From the NCBI GenBank assembly GCA_022495995.1, contig JAFEMH010006955.1, positions 1 through 64,000 on the forward strand: a DNA stretch of 64,000 nucleotides. The letters are read 5' to 3'. Made by a program: the position numbers and the translations under genes. Source of the stretch: Adenophora triphylla var. japonica. Lineage: Eukaryota; Streptophyta; Magnoliopsida; Asterales; Campanulaceae. A model generated the notes under the pieces. It was not told where the DNA came from. It saw only the letters and a program-made list of their open reading frames with translations, and searched no databases. The stretch's first letter is position 1; each line of letters starts with the position of its first letter. This document shows, in pieces, positions 1-11,333 of this stretch.

Positions 1-1177
1 TAGTCATCTCGATATTTAATATAATACTTTCATCATTATAATTGATCTATACCATTAGATCATTTTAATTCAGTAGCATGTATAGTTTTATTATGCAAGT
101 GAAGATGTTTCATGAATGGTTTTTCATATGGAGAGTAAAAAATCTTCTTCTGTGTGCCTTTTTCAAGATAATATTAATTTTCGAATTTACCTCCTCGATT
201 TTACAACTGTTGTTTTGATTTCTTGCTTTAATTTTAATGTATAGCTTATCATTTGCTGCCATTTGATTTTAAGATTAAAGTTTTGCTTTCTCTGTTTGAA
301 GAGCAAATGAATAAACATGTTGCTGAAATAAGCTAGATTAGATGAGGGTATGTTCTGAATAACCCATAGCTTTTGCATGGTATGCATTGTTGTTCAATCA
401 ATTGGTCAGAGAAGTTAGAAACGGTGGAAGAAGACTTTGGAAGAATAGCGACCAATTATTTTCTTTATACTCTTATTGGTGAGTTTTGAAAATTAATTGG
501 ACTCCAATCTACGATTGATCCCTAATATTTTGACCCTAATTTGTCATTTGCCCAAAGAAATAAGGACTGCAACGGTGTTATGTGTTAGACAGTTGAGGAC
601 CCCAACTTGATATTTTGTGTGGTTTAGTAACTTATGTCATTTTTTTTGCATTAAAAGTATCTAGATACTTAGTTCAATGGACGTCACTCTGACCTACACT
701 GGCAAAAAATTTCGTTAAAAACCCATATGCTTCATCATGGCCCTAGGCTCGATAATAATTTATTAAAACCATTTTGGATGCTTGGATTCTAAAGTAACAT
801 ATAATTGTCCCAAAAAAAAATACAGTTCTATGACCTAGCTCGATAAAGAAATAAAAAGAATATGCGGATCAATTTCTTGCTACATGTTTATCAAGTTTCT
901 TGACTTATAACCATATAAATACTTCAAATATTTTCAATAACATTCTAAGTTATCATACTTTATACCTTTTCTATTTTCTTATCTGGATCATGATTTAAAC
1001 TTTTATTCATGTAGTCTCTTCCACATTGGCATACTAATAACTCCCTAAAATAGATGGATATTAGATTGCTAGTATCGAATGCCGTAAATCAACATAGAAA
1101 AAGATAATTATGTAAGAAATGTATGGGGGTGATATCACAAGATTATAATAGAACTCTCATATATTATCTAAATCATA

Positions 1178-1751
1178 CTCCCTTTGTCCCAAGTGAGCGG
1201 AGACCAAAGATTGGGCACAAGATTTAACAAAAAAGAAGGAGAGAGAATTAATGGGAGTGAGTTTGTGAGTATAAAAAGTAAATTAAGAAAGTGAATGGGT
1301 TGGCAGATTAGTACTCCCTCCGGCCACTTTTATTAGAAAAAAACTTGATTTTTTCCCACAAATATAAGAATATTTTATCATTTTCAATGCAAAACTCATT
1401 AAACGCAATTGTATTTAATATTATTTTTACCAAAAATATCCCTGATTAACTATTCATTTTCAAATACAAATAAACATTTATTACACATTTAATATGAGAA
1501 TATGATAGTAATTTTCACATGATTTTATTACTATAAAACTACTTCAACTTCTTTCTTGATATGTGTCAAAGTTGTTTTTAGGCTTATAATTGAGGCCGAA
1601 GGGAGTAATTTGATTAGTGTTGTGAGTATAAAAATAAAATAGAGAGAGAATAGGTGAAAGAAATAGTATAAAAACTTTGTCGTTTTGGGTAATGCCCATT
1701 CAGATGAAACAAATAATAAAAAAAATATCCACTTACATGGAACGATGGGAG
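1178..1751. mobile_element. Stowaway-like MITE, compound (outer element), copy 1
   Basis: Outer MITE flanked by TA (1176-1177 and 1752-1753). The left terminus CTCCCTTTGTCCCAAGTGAG pairs with the right terminus read in reverse (CTCCCATCGTTCCATGTAAG). TA duplications and CTCCCT-type ends are the signature of Stowaway (Tc1/mariner-derived) MITEs. Another MITE is inserted inside it at 1314-1605. Without that insert the outer element is about 280 bases. No protein is encoded. Confidence 0.85.
1314..1605. mobile_element. Stowaway-like MITE, inner, copy 1
   Basis: A 292-base element flanked by TA, with termini CTCCCTCCGGCC and its inverse GGCCGAAGGGAG. It lies inside the outer MITE, so it inserted later. 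It is present at the same place in all seven copies. Confidence 0.88.
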
Positions 1752-1934
1752 TATGTACCAATGAGATCCATAAACTGGATACCCGAACAAATTACAAGAA
1801 TATGTTGTCAATTCAGTCTTCCACCCCCCCCCCACACATGAAAAAAAAAGTCATTATATCATTTACAATTTAAACGACCAAAATAGAATATAAAACCACA
1901 TATATTGACTACGCTCTTTGTAATTAATATCTCA

Positions 1935-2098
1935 TTCTCCTTTTTGATCCGTCTCAAAATAAATACGTGTTGGTCAATAAGGAAATAACATTATAGCAAT
2001 TTCAACATGATACAATCATTGTCGATAGATAGAGCACATCATTAAAAATGTTGACAAGTTGTTCAAATTCCACATACATATATTGTGGGATGGAGGGA
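1935..2098. mobile_element. Degenerate third MITE-like segment, copy 1
   Basis: The right end reads TGGGATGGAGGGAGTA, the inverse of CTCCCTCCATCCCA. A decayed partner (CTCC, a short insert, then CCGTCTCAAAATA) lies about 165 bases upstream. It is probably an old Stowaway-type MITE whose left boundary is uncertain. The same segment recurs in every other copy. Confidence 0.45.
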
Positions 2099-2320
2099 GT
2101 ATATTTTGCGTAATATTATCCATTCAATATTAAGAATATTATGGATAACTATTTTCATAAAATTAAAACAATAGCTCAATATTCATACAATTTGGTACCA
2201 AAGAAAATCTGGCATTTTCTTTAAGACATGGAAAGAGCAATTATACACATATTATAAAGTTGATGTAGCATCCTTATCCCTAAGAATTAATTACTTTCAC
2301 CAAATAGCATACAAAATTTT

Positions 2321-2330
2321 CTATATAAAT
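2321..2330 (+). promoter_or_regulatory. TATA box of the repeat-unit transcription unit, copy 1
   Basis: CTATATAAAT lies 25 bases before an ATG in good plant context (AACCATGGC, 2355). It is conserved in copies 2, 6 and 7 (6441, 38425 and about 42072). Copies 3 and 5 carry the variant CTATATTAAT. Confidence 0.5.
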
Positions 2331-2354
2331 ACACTTTTCCGCATTCAAGAAACC

Positions 2355-2849
2355 ATGGCAAAAGACATATCCATGGTGGAGAAAAAATTCAAAATAATAG
2401 AGCGAAAGACAAAGATAAAGAGAGAGGGAGGGGGGGAGGGAGAGGGAGAGAGAGAATTGCACCTTCTCTGATTAGTACTTTTTTCTAAGACCGTGTTCGT
2501 AATTTATTATATTTATTTTCAAAATGAATAGAATAGAAAAACCCCTTATTATTAGTGAATCTCTTTGTTGAATTAATTAAATATGGATTATGGATTAACT
2601 AATAGTGATGGTTATTTTTGCAGGATAAGGAATGTGTTCGTTGTTCATGGCATTTCAAGAGTTGGAGTTTGGTTGTTCACCAGCCCCACCGTCTCTCCAG
2701 CCCTACCCTCTAACACCGGTGACAACTCGACTCGAGAACTCTACAGGTGGAGTTTTACGACATATCCATCTGGTTGTGGATATTCCGGTATCGTTACTGG
2801 AATAGCATTGGACTATTTGCTTTCACTAGAGTTAGGACTCAGTTTGTAA
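2355..2849 (+). pseudogene. Candidate two-exon small gene of the repeat unit, copy 1 (splice donor lost)
   Basis: Exon 1 would be 2355-2470: ATG in AACCATGGC context, Lys/Glu-rich, passing through a GA/GGA microsatellite. Exon 2 would start at 2624 after TTTTTGCAG. In copy 1 the donor is AT rather than the GT of copies 2, 3, 6 and 7. If the same bases were still removed, the frame would stay open for 113 codons to TGTAA, because this copy reads CATCTGG where the others have CATGAGG (TGA). That frame differs from the one in copies 3 and 6, since the microsatellite length shifts it. No known domain is recognised. A spliced non-coding transcript or a decayed exon is at least as likely as a protein. 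Confidence 0.25.
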
Positions 2850-4865
2850 AGGAGAACAAAAAGAGTTTAGGCTTCTGGGGTGCAAGTAAATTGAAATTGA
2901 AGAACAATTTTATACCTATAAACATGTTTCTGACCTCAGCCTTTTGTAAGCAAGCTAGGCTAGGATGAGTTGGTTAATTTTCCTAGTGATGACTTAGATG
3001 TCGATAGACTTCATTGTAATTAATCCTAGTAATGGCTCTTGTAAATATTTTTGAAGTTTTTTATTTTCATTATTTTACACTTCTCTATATATATGGCGAT
3101 ACTAATTTGATACTATTAACATGCTTGGAGAAGCAACACCTCTTCTTCATGGTCTGATCTAGTAAAAAATATGATGCTACTGTGTCTGATAACATTGTTT
3201 CCAAAACATTTGCCTGAAATCAAACTTTGCCGACGACCACAAAAAAAACCACACTGGAATTAAGTGAGGACATTAGCCACTAACATATTATGACATAAGA
3301 TTTATGTAGACCGTTGATTAAAACAAATAATGCTATACCAAAATGTATTTGTGTCATTGACAACAAACAAATTTCGTAGTAATTAAGAAATTAGATGAGT
3401 CACTCTTAAAATCAATTGGTGTTAAGGAAAGTGGCCAAGGATCTTTATATGTTACAGGCTTGCAAATTCTCGATTTTGGATAATGTATCTCACAGTCACT
3501 AACCACTATTTATTAAATACGGGAAAAGGTAAATATGTAAAATTATAGATCACACTTTTAATCCTCTAGGTCTCTTTCAAAATTATAAGGGGTCAAAGGA
3601 TTGATTTGATGGTATAGATTTAACTTAACAATCATCTCTACATATAGTCATCTAGATATTTAATATAATTCTTTCTTCATTATAATTGATCTGTACAATT
3701 TAGATCATTTTAATTCAGTAGTATGTATAGTTTTATTATGCAAGTGAAGATGTTTCATGAATGGTTTTTCATATGGAGAGTATAAAATTTTCTTCTGTGT
3801 GCCTTTTTCAACATAATATTAATTTTCGAATTTACCTCCTCGATTTTACAACTGTTGTTTTGATTTCTTGCTTTAATTTTAATGTATAGCTTATCATTTG
3901 CTGCCATTTGATTTTAAGATTAAAGTTTTGCTTTCTATGTTTGAAGAGCAAATGAATAAACATGTTGCTGAAATAAGCTAGATTAGATGAGGGTATGTTC
4001 TGAATAACCCATAGCTTTTGCATGGTATGCATTGTTGTTCAATCAATTGGTCAGAGAAGACTGAGAAACGGTGGAAGAAGACTTTGGAAGAACAGCGACC
4101 AATAATTTTCTTTATACTCTTATTGGTGAGTTTTGAACATTAATTGGACTCCAATCTACGATTGATCCCGAATATTTTGACCCTAATTTGTCATTTGCCC
4201 AAAGAAATAAGGGCTGCAACGGTGTTATGTGTTAGACAGTTGAGGACCCCAACTTGATATTTTGTGTGGTTTAGTAACTTAAGTCATTTTTTTTTGCATT
4301 AAAAGTATCTAGATACTTAGTTCAATGGACGTCACTCTGACCTACACTGGCAAAAAATTTCGTTAAAAACCCATATGCTTCATCATGGCCCTAGGCTCGA
4401 TAATAATTTATTAAAACCATTTTGGATGCATGGATTCTAAAGTAACATATAATTGTCCCAAAAAAAAATATAGTAATATGACCTAGCTCGATAAAGAAAT
4501 AAAAAGAATATGCGGATCAATTTCTTGCTACATGTTTATCAAGTTTCTTGACTTATAACCATATAAATACTTCAAATATTTTCAATAACATTCTAAGTTA
4601 TCATACTTCATACCTTTTCTATTTTCTTATCTGGATCATGATTTAAACTTTTATTCATGTAGTCTCTTCCACATTGGCATACCAATAACTCCCTAAAATA
4701 GATGGATATTAGATTGCTAGTATCGAATGCCGTAAATCAACATAGAAAAAAATAATTATGTAAGAAATGTATGGGGGTGATATCACAAGATTATAATAGA
4801 ACTCTCATATATTATCTAAATCATACTCCCTTTGTCCCAAGTGAGTGGAGACCAAAGATTGGGCA

Positions 4866-5341
4866 CAAGATTTACACAAAATCTGGGGAGAAACGCGTTT
4901 CTCCGTCGCTTATGGAGAAACGGGGCTTGTTATGTCGTGCGACATACCTAGCCACAAAAACTGGATATCACTTCATCAGCTTCTGGATATCCAGAAGCTT
5001 TGGAAAGGATATCCAGAAGCTTTGAAAAGGATAGCCAGAAGCTTTGAAAAGTATATCCAGAAACCAAATATTTTTTCTGGATATCCTTTACAAAGCTTCT
5101 GGATATCCATATTCAATGTTCTGGATATCCAGAAGCTTTGTAAAGGATATCCAGAAAAAATACTTGGTTTCTGGATATCCTGTACAAAGCTTCTGGATAT
5201 CCATTTCAAAGCTTCTGGATATCCAGAAGCTTTGTAAAGGATATCCAGAAACTGGCTACTTACGTCGCGCGACATAATAAGCCCCGTTTCTCCATACGCA
5301 ACGGAGAAACGCGTTTCTCCCCAGACGCACTCCAAGATTTA
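4866..5341. mobile_element. Mutator-like hairpin MITE with 9-bp target duplication
   Basis: The insertion body is 4875-5332 (458 bases), flanked by the 9-base direct repeat CAAGATTTA (4866-4874 and 5333-5341); the uninterrupted copies have this string once. The ends are long inverted repeats that include CTGGGGAGAAACGCG and GGAGAAACGGGGCTT. A 9-base duplication with long terminal inverted repeats fits a non-autonomous Mutator-like element. The interior (about 4975-5250) is a run of palindromes built on CTTCTGGATATCCAGAAG joined by TTTG(T)AAAGGATATCC, so the whole insert can fold as one hairpin or many small ones. It encodes no transposase. Confidence 0.88.
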
Positions 5342-5428
5342 ACAAAAAAGAAGGAGAGAGAATTAATGGGAGTGAGTTTTTGAGTATAAAAAGTAAATTA
5401 AGAAAGTGAATGGGTTGGCAGATTAGTA

Positions 5429-5720
5429 CTCCCTCCGGCCACTTTTATAAGAAAAAAAATTGATTTTTTCCCATAAATATAAGAATATATTATCATTTTC
5501 AATACAAAACTCATTAAATGCAATTGTATTTAACATTATTTTTACCAAAAATATTCCTAATTAACTATTCATTTTCAAAGACAAATAAACATTTATTACA
5601 CATTTAATATGAGAATATGATAGTAATTTTCACATGTTTTTATTACTATCAAACTACTTCAACTACTTTCTTGATATGTGTCAAAGTTGTTTTTTAGCTT
5701 ATAATTGAGGCCGAAGGGAG
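5429..5720. mobile_element. Stowaway-like MITE, inner, copy 2
   Basis: Orthologous to 1314-1605. It has TA flanks and CTCCCTCCGGCC / GGCCGAAGGGAG ends. Confidence 0.88.
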
Positions 5721-6515
5721 TAATTTGATTAGTGTTGTGAGTATAAAAATAAAATAGAGAGAGAATAGGTGAAAGAAATAGTATAAAAACTTTATCGTTT
5801 TGGGTAATGCCCATTCAGATGAAACAAATAATAAAAAAAAATCTCCACTTACATGGAACGATGGGAGTATGTACCAATGAGATCCATAAACTGGATACCT
5901 GAACAAATTACAAGAATATGTTGTCAATTCAGTCCTTCCCCCCCCCCCCCCCCACATGAAAAAAAAGGTCTCATTATATCATTTACACTTTGAACGACCA
6001 AAATAGAATATAAAACCACATATATTGACTACGCTCTTTGTAATTAATATCTCATTCTCCTTTTTAATCCGTCTCAAAATAAATACGTTTTGGTCAATAA
6101 GGAAATAACATTATAGCAATTTCAACATGATACAATCATTGCCGATAGATAGAGCACATCATTCAAAATGTTGACAAGTTGATCAAATTCCACATACATA
6201 TATTGTGGGATGGAGGGAGTATAGTATGGGTAATATTATCCATTCAATATTAAGAATATTATGGATAACTATTTTCATAAAATTAAAACAATAGCTCAAT
6301 ATTCATACAATTTGGTACCAAAGAAAATCTGGCATTTTCTTTAAGACATGGAAAGAGCAATTATACACATATTATAAAGTTGATGTAGCATCCTTATCCC
6401 TAAGAATTAATTACTTTCACCAAATAGCATACCAAATTTTCTATATAAATACACTTTTCCGCATTCAAGAAACCATGGCAAAAGACCTACCCACGGTGGA
6501 GAAAAAATTCAAAAT

Positions 6516-7979
6516 TGAAAGGACCCGTTTGCTTTGGCAGCTAAGATTCTTAGCTGTCAAAAATCTTAGCTATCAGAAAATCTGATTTTCTTCAAACGCT
6601 CTCAAGGCCAAAATGATAGGAAGTATATGCGCAGCGGAATTGATATTTTCTATGGCCTTATAGATGTTGTCTAACATATATATTCCTAATCTCTTTATCA
6701 ATTTTAACTCATCTATGTGATCAAGCAAGAATATATTAAAGCAATAAAAAGCATAAATGAAATGAAAATTAAAGTGCAAGACAAGAAATTAAAAGAGACA
6801 AGAGACGAGAATTTTTAAGGTGGTTCAGAGTTCACTCCTCCTACATCCACCCCCAATGTCATGTGCCAGACCAGTGAGATCAATCCACTATAATCTAGGT
6901 CGCTTTAAGAATTACATGGATTGATAAGGCAAGTTCCTCGAACCCCCTCTTCCTAATTAGTACGGTCAATTAGGGTCCTAATTAGTACAGTTAATTAGGA
7001 ATGCTACACAGATAGCATATGTAGTTCTTTCTTGAATTAACACTTGAGTTGTTGAATGAAAGCAATGATTTGGCTCGTTGGTGTTCCCCCTTAATGTTTG
7101 CATCGTGTGGTGTGGTTGATTGTAACAAGTGAAATGGGTGAAAGATTGAAAGGTGAAGGGTTTAAGGTTGAATGGTTAATTGGCAATATGGAGCATAGGT
7201 GGACTGCCATGGCCAAGTATGTACAGTGGGTGCTTATTGTACACACGTATAAAGGGTGAGGGTTAAATGGGTGTAAAGGGTGAAGGGTGTTGTATCAATA
7301 TCAGTGTGTGCAATGGGTTTTTGTTGCACCTACTGAGGTCATTGAGGAAGGGGTGTGGAAGACATACTTGGGGGAGAGAGAAATGGGTATGGTGTATTGG
7401 TGCAAGCACACTGAGAATAGGAGGGCTTGATTCCAATTTATAGGGAGAAAATGGAAAGAGCCGTTGGAGAAAATGGTACAAGGTCAAGGTTGTCTTCAAT
7501 GGGAGTCTTCATTGATGTTGTCATAATTTCCATGTTTTAAGCAAACATGTTTTCTTCTTTTCCTGTGTGAACACAAGACTTTGAGGAAGTAGCCGTTGGA
7601 GGAGTATTCAAAGCACTTGACTCAAAGTGGTTGTCATAAATTCCATGTAGCTGATGAAAAACCTATTTTCACATTGAACCCTTGACTTTCATTATCCTTG
7701 TTTGATCCTTTTAGTAATTGGGGTATAACTTTTCACAAGGAGCTCTAATGCAAAATCCAATCGTATGTTTTTGTACATCATTGTATTACCTTTCTAATGA
7801 GTCCAATATTGAATATTTTGGGACTCATTAGGAGGTGAAAATCTTCGTTGTAAAACTTGGAAAACATGAATGGGCATTTGTGTAACTTTTGTAACTTTCC
7901 TCTCTTGACATTTTAGACCATTTAACTTTGTCCCGTTAAATGATCAATCATCATCAAAACACATAGCTAGTTCCTAACA
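6516..7979 (-). repeat. 3' LTR of the LARD-like element
   Basis: Nearly identical to 9792-11333 but 78 bases shorter. The missing segment lies between two copies of AATTCCATG in the other LTR, which points to a deletion by slippage. A TATA-like CCTATAAATTGG can be read on the minus strand near 7434-7445. Two stem-loops with an AGTACAGT-type loop lie at 6952-6999. Confidence 0.9.
6952..6999 (-). other. Pair of LTR stem-loops (loop ACTGTACT)
   Basis: Two adjacent inverted repeats (6952-6974 and 6977-6999) have stems CCTAATT/AATTAGG and loops AGTACGGTC or AGTACAGTT on the plus strand. The loop matches that of the stem-loop arrays in the LTRs of both Copia elements. Confidence 0.7.
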
Positions 7980-9791
7980 ATTTCCCCCTTTTTGGTGAAT
8001 TATTAGTCATTTTAAACTCTTAATGACTTTGCTTCATATCTCCATAAGCAGAAAGAGATGACAAGAAGACATTTGCTCCTAAGAAAATTTGAGCAGATTA
8101 TTGGTCAACTTCACGGATTTTTCTGTGTTGACTCAACAAGCTCCAGGGTGTGAGGCTATAATTTTTGGAGAGGTATATGAGTTTACTTTAAGTGGGAGAA
8201 AACGGTATGTGGTTATGAATTTTGGAGAGATAGATATAGGATTTTTGGTGAGAGGAGTCTTGACAAATTTTTTTCTGCTGTCAGGAATATTTGGGGATTG
8301 TTGCCTACTTCAGATAGGTACCAAATTTTGCTCAAAATGATTCAGCTTGTGGTATTAGACTTGATGGAAAACTCTATGTGTCTAATTTACACAGAAAAAA
8401 TCGGTTTGGGGTTTCGATGTCGGGAGAGGTAGATAATGCAATTCTCGTACAAGGTGTGGAACCAGGTTTTGGTCTGCTGTTAAGGTCTTGACAGCTAAGG
8501 TTTGAAAGCTAAGGTTTGGGATAGCTGTCAAGAGATTAGGGGATTGATGTTTGGGGTTTTTTTAGAGGGTTTGTTGTCAAGGAGATTGGTTGTCAAAGGC
8601 TTAGCTATCAGAAAGAAAACATAGCTGTCAGAGATAACGATCAGCCTGTTGGACAGCAACTTCAGATGAAGTCTGGTATTGACTCACAAGGTTGTAGGTT
8701 ATATGTTTATGCTTTCTGGAAAGGTATGAGAGTCTACTTTACTCACAAAAAATAGGATTGCAGTTTCGTGCAGCGGAGAGAGAGATATTGCAATTTCCGT
8801 GAAGAGTGTCAAAGCTGATTTTCAGATTTCCAGCAACTTTTTCTGTTTCAACAAGGACTGTTCTTGGCTGGTTTTGATGGTGTTTTGGAGTTTGGTTCCC
8901 CCTCAAATGGTGTTATGGTTTCTAGAAGGAAGAATGGGGTTGGAAGGGTTGTGCTCCAAAATTTTCTTGATGCAAGGTGTGTTGTTGATTGCATCCAAGC
9001 TTTGCTTCGACTTTGATTTCTTCAAGATATGCACTTTTCGTCGAGCATCCAAGGTTCATCTCCTAACATTACAAAGGAGAACAAGTAAATGATTCTTTAT
9101 AATCAAATAAATAAATATAAGCACATATGAATATAAATAATCAGATATAAAAATGAAGCACAAAAGATTTCCTATACTCCCTCCGTCCCAGCGAAAGAGT
9201 CGGTAAATTTGTCCGACACGCAAAATAAGAAATGTGATGTAGGAAAGAGAAAAAGTTTAAATGTTGTGAGTATGAAAAATTAAATAGGAGAGAGAATGAG
9301 TGGGAGGTGATGTAAGAAAGATAATGTTGTGAGTGTAAAAGTAAAGTAGGAGAGAGAATGAGTGGAGAGAATAGTGATTTAAGGTTTCCTTTTTGGGAAA
9401 GTGGCTTTTTAAATGGGACGCCCAAAAAGGAAATAAATGGCTCTTTCGCTGGGACGGAGGGAGTAAGTAGCAATTCAAAGCCCAACATAAGCGGTCGGTG
9501 GGTCATTACCATCGAGCCCAAGAAAGATGATCTATCTTTCCCCTAGCAACTACCCTAGGAGTCTCTAACTCGTGACCTTGCTTTGTTTCACCACAAGAAA
9601 ATCTACAAAGGCAATGATCCTAAAATGATCAAAGAAGCCATTTAAGCACAAGGGGTGTTTGGGTCATGATCCAAGATGATCAAATAAGGTGTTCAAGCAC
9701 AGAAAATATGTTAGACATTTAAGCATGGATCTTCACGAGATGTTAAGCTCGGAGACACTAAAGTCTCTAAGAACCATGCTCTGATACTAAT
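7980..9791. other. Interior of the LARD-like element
   Basis: 1.8 kb without recognisable coding capacity on either strand. It holds the polypurine tract at one end, the primer-binding site at the other, several CAGCTAAG/TAGCTGTCAG motifs (8484-8660) and a Stowaway MITE (9177-9463). Short open frames on the plus strand (8089-8340, 8799-9092) run against the element's orientation and match nothing I recognise. Confidence 0.7.
9177..9463. mobile_element. Stowaway MITE inside the LARD-like element
   Basis: 287 bases flanked by TA (9175-9176, 9464-9465), with perfect terminal inverted repeats (CTCCCTCCGTCCCAGCGAAA at the left). It differs in sequence from the MITEs of the tandem unit, so it is a separate family and a separate event. 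Confidence 0.92.
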
Positions 9792-11333
9792 TGAAAGGAC
9801 CCGTTTGCTTTGGCAGCTAAGATTCTTAGCTGTCAGAAATCTTAGCTATCAGAAAATCTGATTTTCTTCAAACGCTCTCAAGGCCAAAATGATAGGAAGT
9901 ATATGCGCAGCGGAATTGATATTTTCTATGGCCTTATAGATGTTGTCTAACATATATATTCCTAATCTCTTTATCAATTTTAACTCATCTATGTGATCAA
10001 GCAAGAATATATTAAAGCAATAAAAAGCATAAATGAAATGAAAATTAAAGTGCAAGACAAGAAATTAAAAGAGACAAGAGACGAGAATTTTTAAGGTGGT
10101 TCAGAGTTCACTCCTCCTACATCCACCCCCACTGTCATGTGCCAGACCAGTGAGATCAATCCACTATAATCTAGGTCGCTTTAAGAATTACATGGATTGA
10201 TAAGGCATGTTCCTCGAACCCCCTCTTCCTAATTAGTACGGTCAATTAGGGTCCTAATTAGTACAGTCAATTAGGAATGCTAGACACATAGCATATGTAG
10301 TTCTTTCTTGAATTAACAATTGAGTTGTTGAATGAAAGCAATGATTTGGCTTGTTGGTGTTCCCCCTTAATGTTTGCATCGTGTGGTGTGGTTGATTGTA
10401 ACAAGTGAAATGGGTGAAAGATTGAAAGGTGAAGGATTTAAGGTTGAATGGTTAATTGGCAACATGGAGCATATGTGGACTGCCATGGCCAAGTATGTAC
10501 AGTGGGTGCTTATTGTACACACATATAAAGGGTGAGGGTTAAATGGGTTTAAAGGGTGAAGGGTGTTGTATCAATATCAGTGTGTGCAATGGGTTTTTGT
10601 TGCACATACTGAGGTCATTGAGGAAGGGGTGTGAAAGACATACTTGGGGGAGAGAGAAATGGGTATGGTGTATTGGTGCAAGCACACTGAGAATAGGAGG
10701 GCTTGATTCCAATTTATAGGGAGAAAATGGAAAGAGCCGTTGGAGAAAATGGTACAAGGTCAAGGTTGACTTCAATGGGAGTCTTCATTGATGTTGTCAT
10801 AATTTCCATGTTTTAAGCAAACATGTTTTCTTCTTTTCCTGTGTGAACATAAGACTTTAAGGAAGTTGCCGTTGGAGGAGTATTCAAAGCACTTGACTCA
10901 AAGTGGTTGTCATAAATTCCATGTTTTATGCAAACATGTTTTTCTCTTTTCCAGTAGACTAACTTGGCTTGGTTGGCTTTCTTTCCAATTGTAATTCCAT
11001 GTAGCTGATGAAAAACCTATTTTCACATTGAACCATTGACTTTCATTATCCTTGTTTGATCCTTTTAGTAATTGGGGTATAACTTTTCACAAGGAGCTCT
11101 AATGCAAAATTCAATCGTATGCTTTTGTACATCATTGTATTACCTTTCTAATGAGTCCAATATTGAATATTTTGAGACTCATTAGGAGGTGAAAATCTTC
11201 GTTGTAAAACATGGAAAACATGAATGGGCATTTGTGTAACTTTTTTAACTTTCCTCTCTTGACACTTTAGACCATTTAACTTTGTCCCGTTAAATGATCA
11301 ATCATCATCAAAACACAAAGTTAGGTCCAAACA
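9792..11333 (-). repeat. 5' LTR of the LARD-like element
   Basis: The longer LTR (1542 bases). It keeps the 78 bases lost from the other LTR (around 10922-10999). The few substitutions between the two LTRs suggest a fairly recent insertion. Stem-loops lie at 10228-10275. Confidence 0.9.
10228..10275 (-). other. Pair of LTR stem-loops (loop ACTGTACT)
   Basis: Counterparts of 6952-6999 in the other LTR, at 10228-10250 and 10253-10275. The second loop here is AGTACAGTC, identical to that of Copia element B. Confidence 0.7.

Larger units (their letters stand above)
1..3644. repeat. 3.65-kb tandem repeat, copy 1
   Basis: First visible copy of a head-to-tail repeat; the phase used here starts at the string TAGTCATCT, which recurs at 3645. 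The unit contains a compound MITE (1178-1751), a degenerate third MITE, and a TATA box, exon, intron and exon block (2321 to about 3060). This copy differs from the others at the splice donor (AT instead of GT at 2471) and lacks the TGA that ends one reading frame of exon 2 elsewhere. The array probably continues to the left of the window, since the copy begins at base 1. Confidence 0.95.
4826..5867. mobile_element. Compound Stowaway-like MITE, copy 2, interrupted by a hairpin element
   Basis: The outer MITE termini are as in copy 1, with TA on both sides (4824-4825, 5868-5869). It contains the inner MITE (5429-5720) and, only in this copy, the Mutator-like element at 4875-5332. This makes a MITE holding two independent insertions. 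Confidence 0.85.
6516..11333 (-). mobile_element. Non-autonomous LTR retrotransposon (LARD-like)
   Basis: The element begins TG and ends CA and is flanked by the 5-base duplication AAAAT (6511-6515 and 11334-11338). The LTRs are 6516-7979 and 9792-11333. Orientation is minus: a primer site complementary to the initiator Met tRNA (CCATGCTCTGATACTAAT, 9774-9791) abuts the right LTR, and a polypurine tract (TTTCCCCCTTTTTGG on the plus strand, 7981-7995) abuts the left LTR. The 1.8-kb interior shows no gag, protease, integrase or reverse transcriptase. It must have been moved by proteins from another element. The LTR ends and stem-loops resemble those of Copia elements A and B, which are plausible helpers. 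Confidence 0.9.

Noticed and set aside
187..387. Open frame of 66 codons on the minus strand (MHTMQKLWVIQNIP...) that recurs in most units
   Set aside because: It is conserved only as far as the whole unit is conserved, lies in AT-rich DNA with no promoter or splice context, and is broken in copy 5. Repetition of the DNA alone explains it.
4975..5250. Regular GGATATCC units as a possible CRISPR array
   Set aside because: There are no distinct spacers; the units are palindromes joined by variants of the same linker, inside a transposon with a 9-base target duplication, in plant DNA.
8089..9092. Plus-strand open frames in the LARD-like interior as genes
   Set aside because: They oppose the element's orientation, match no family I recognise and lack promoter or splice features.
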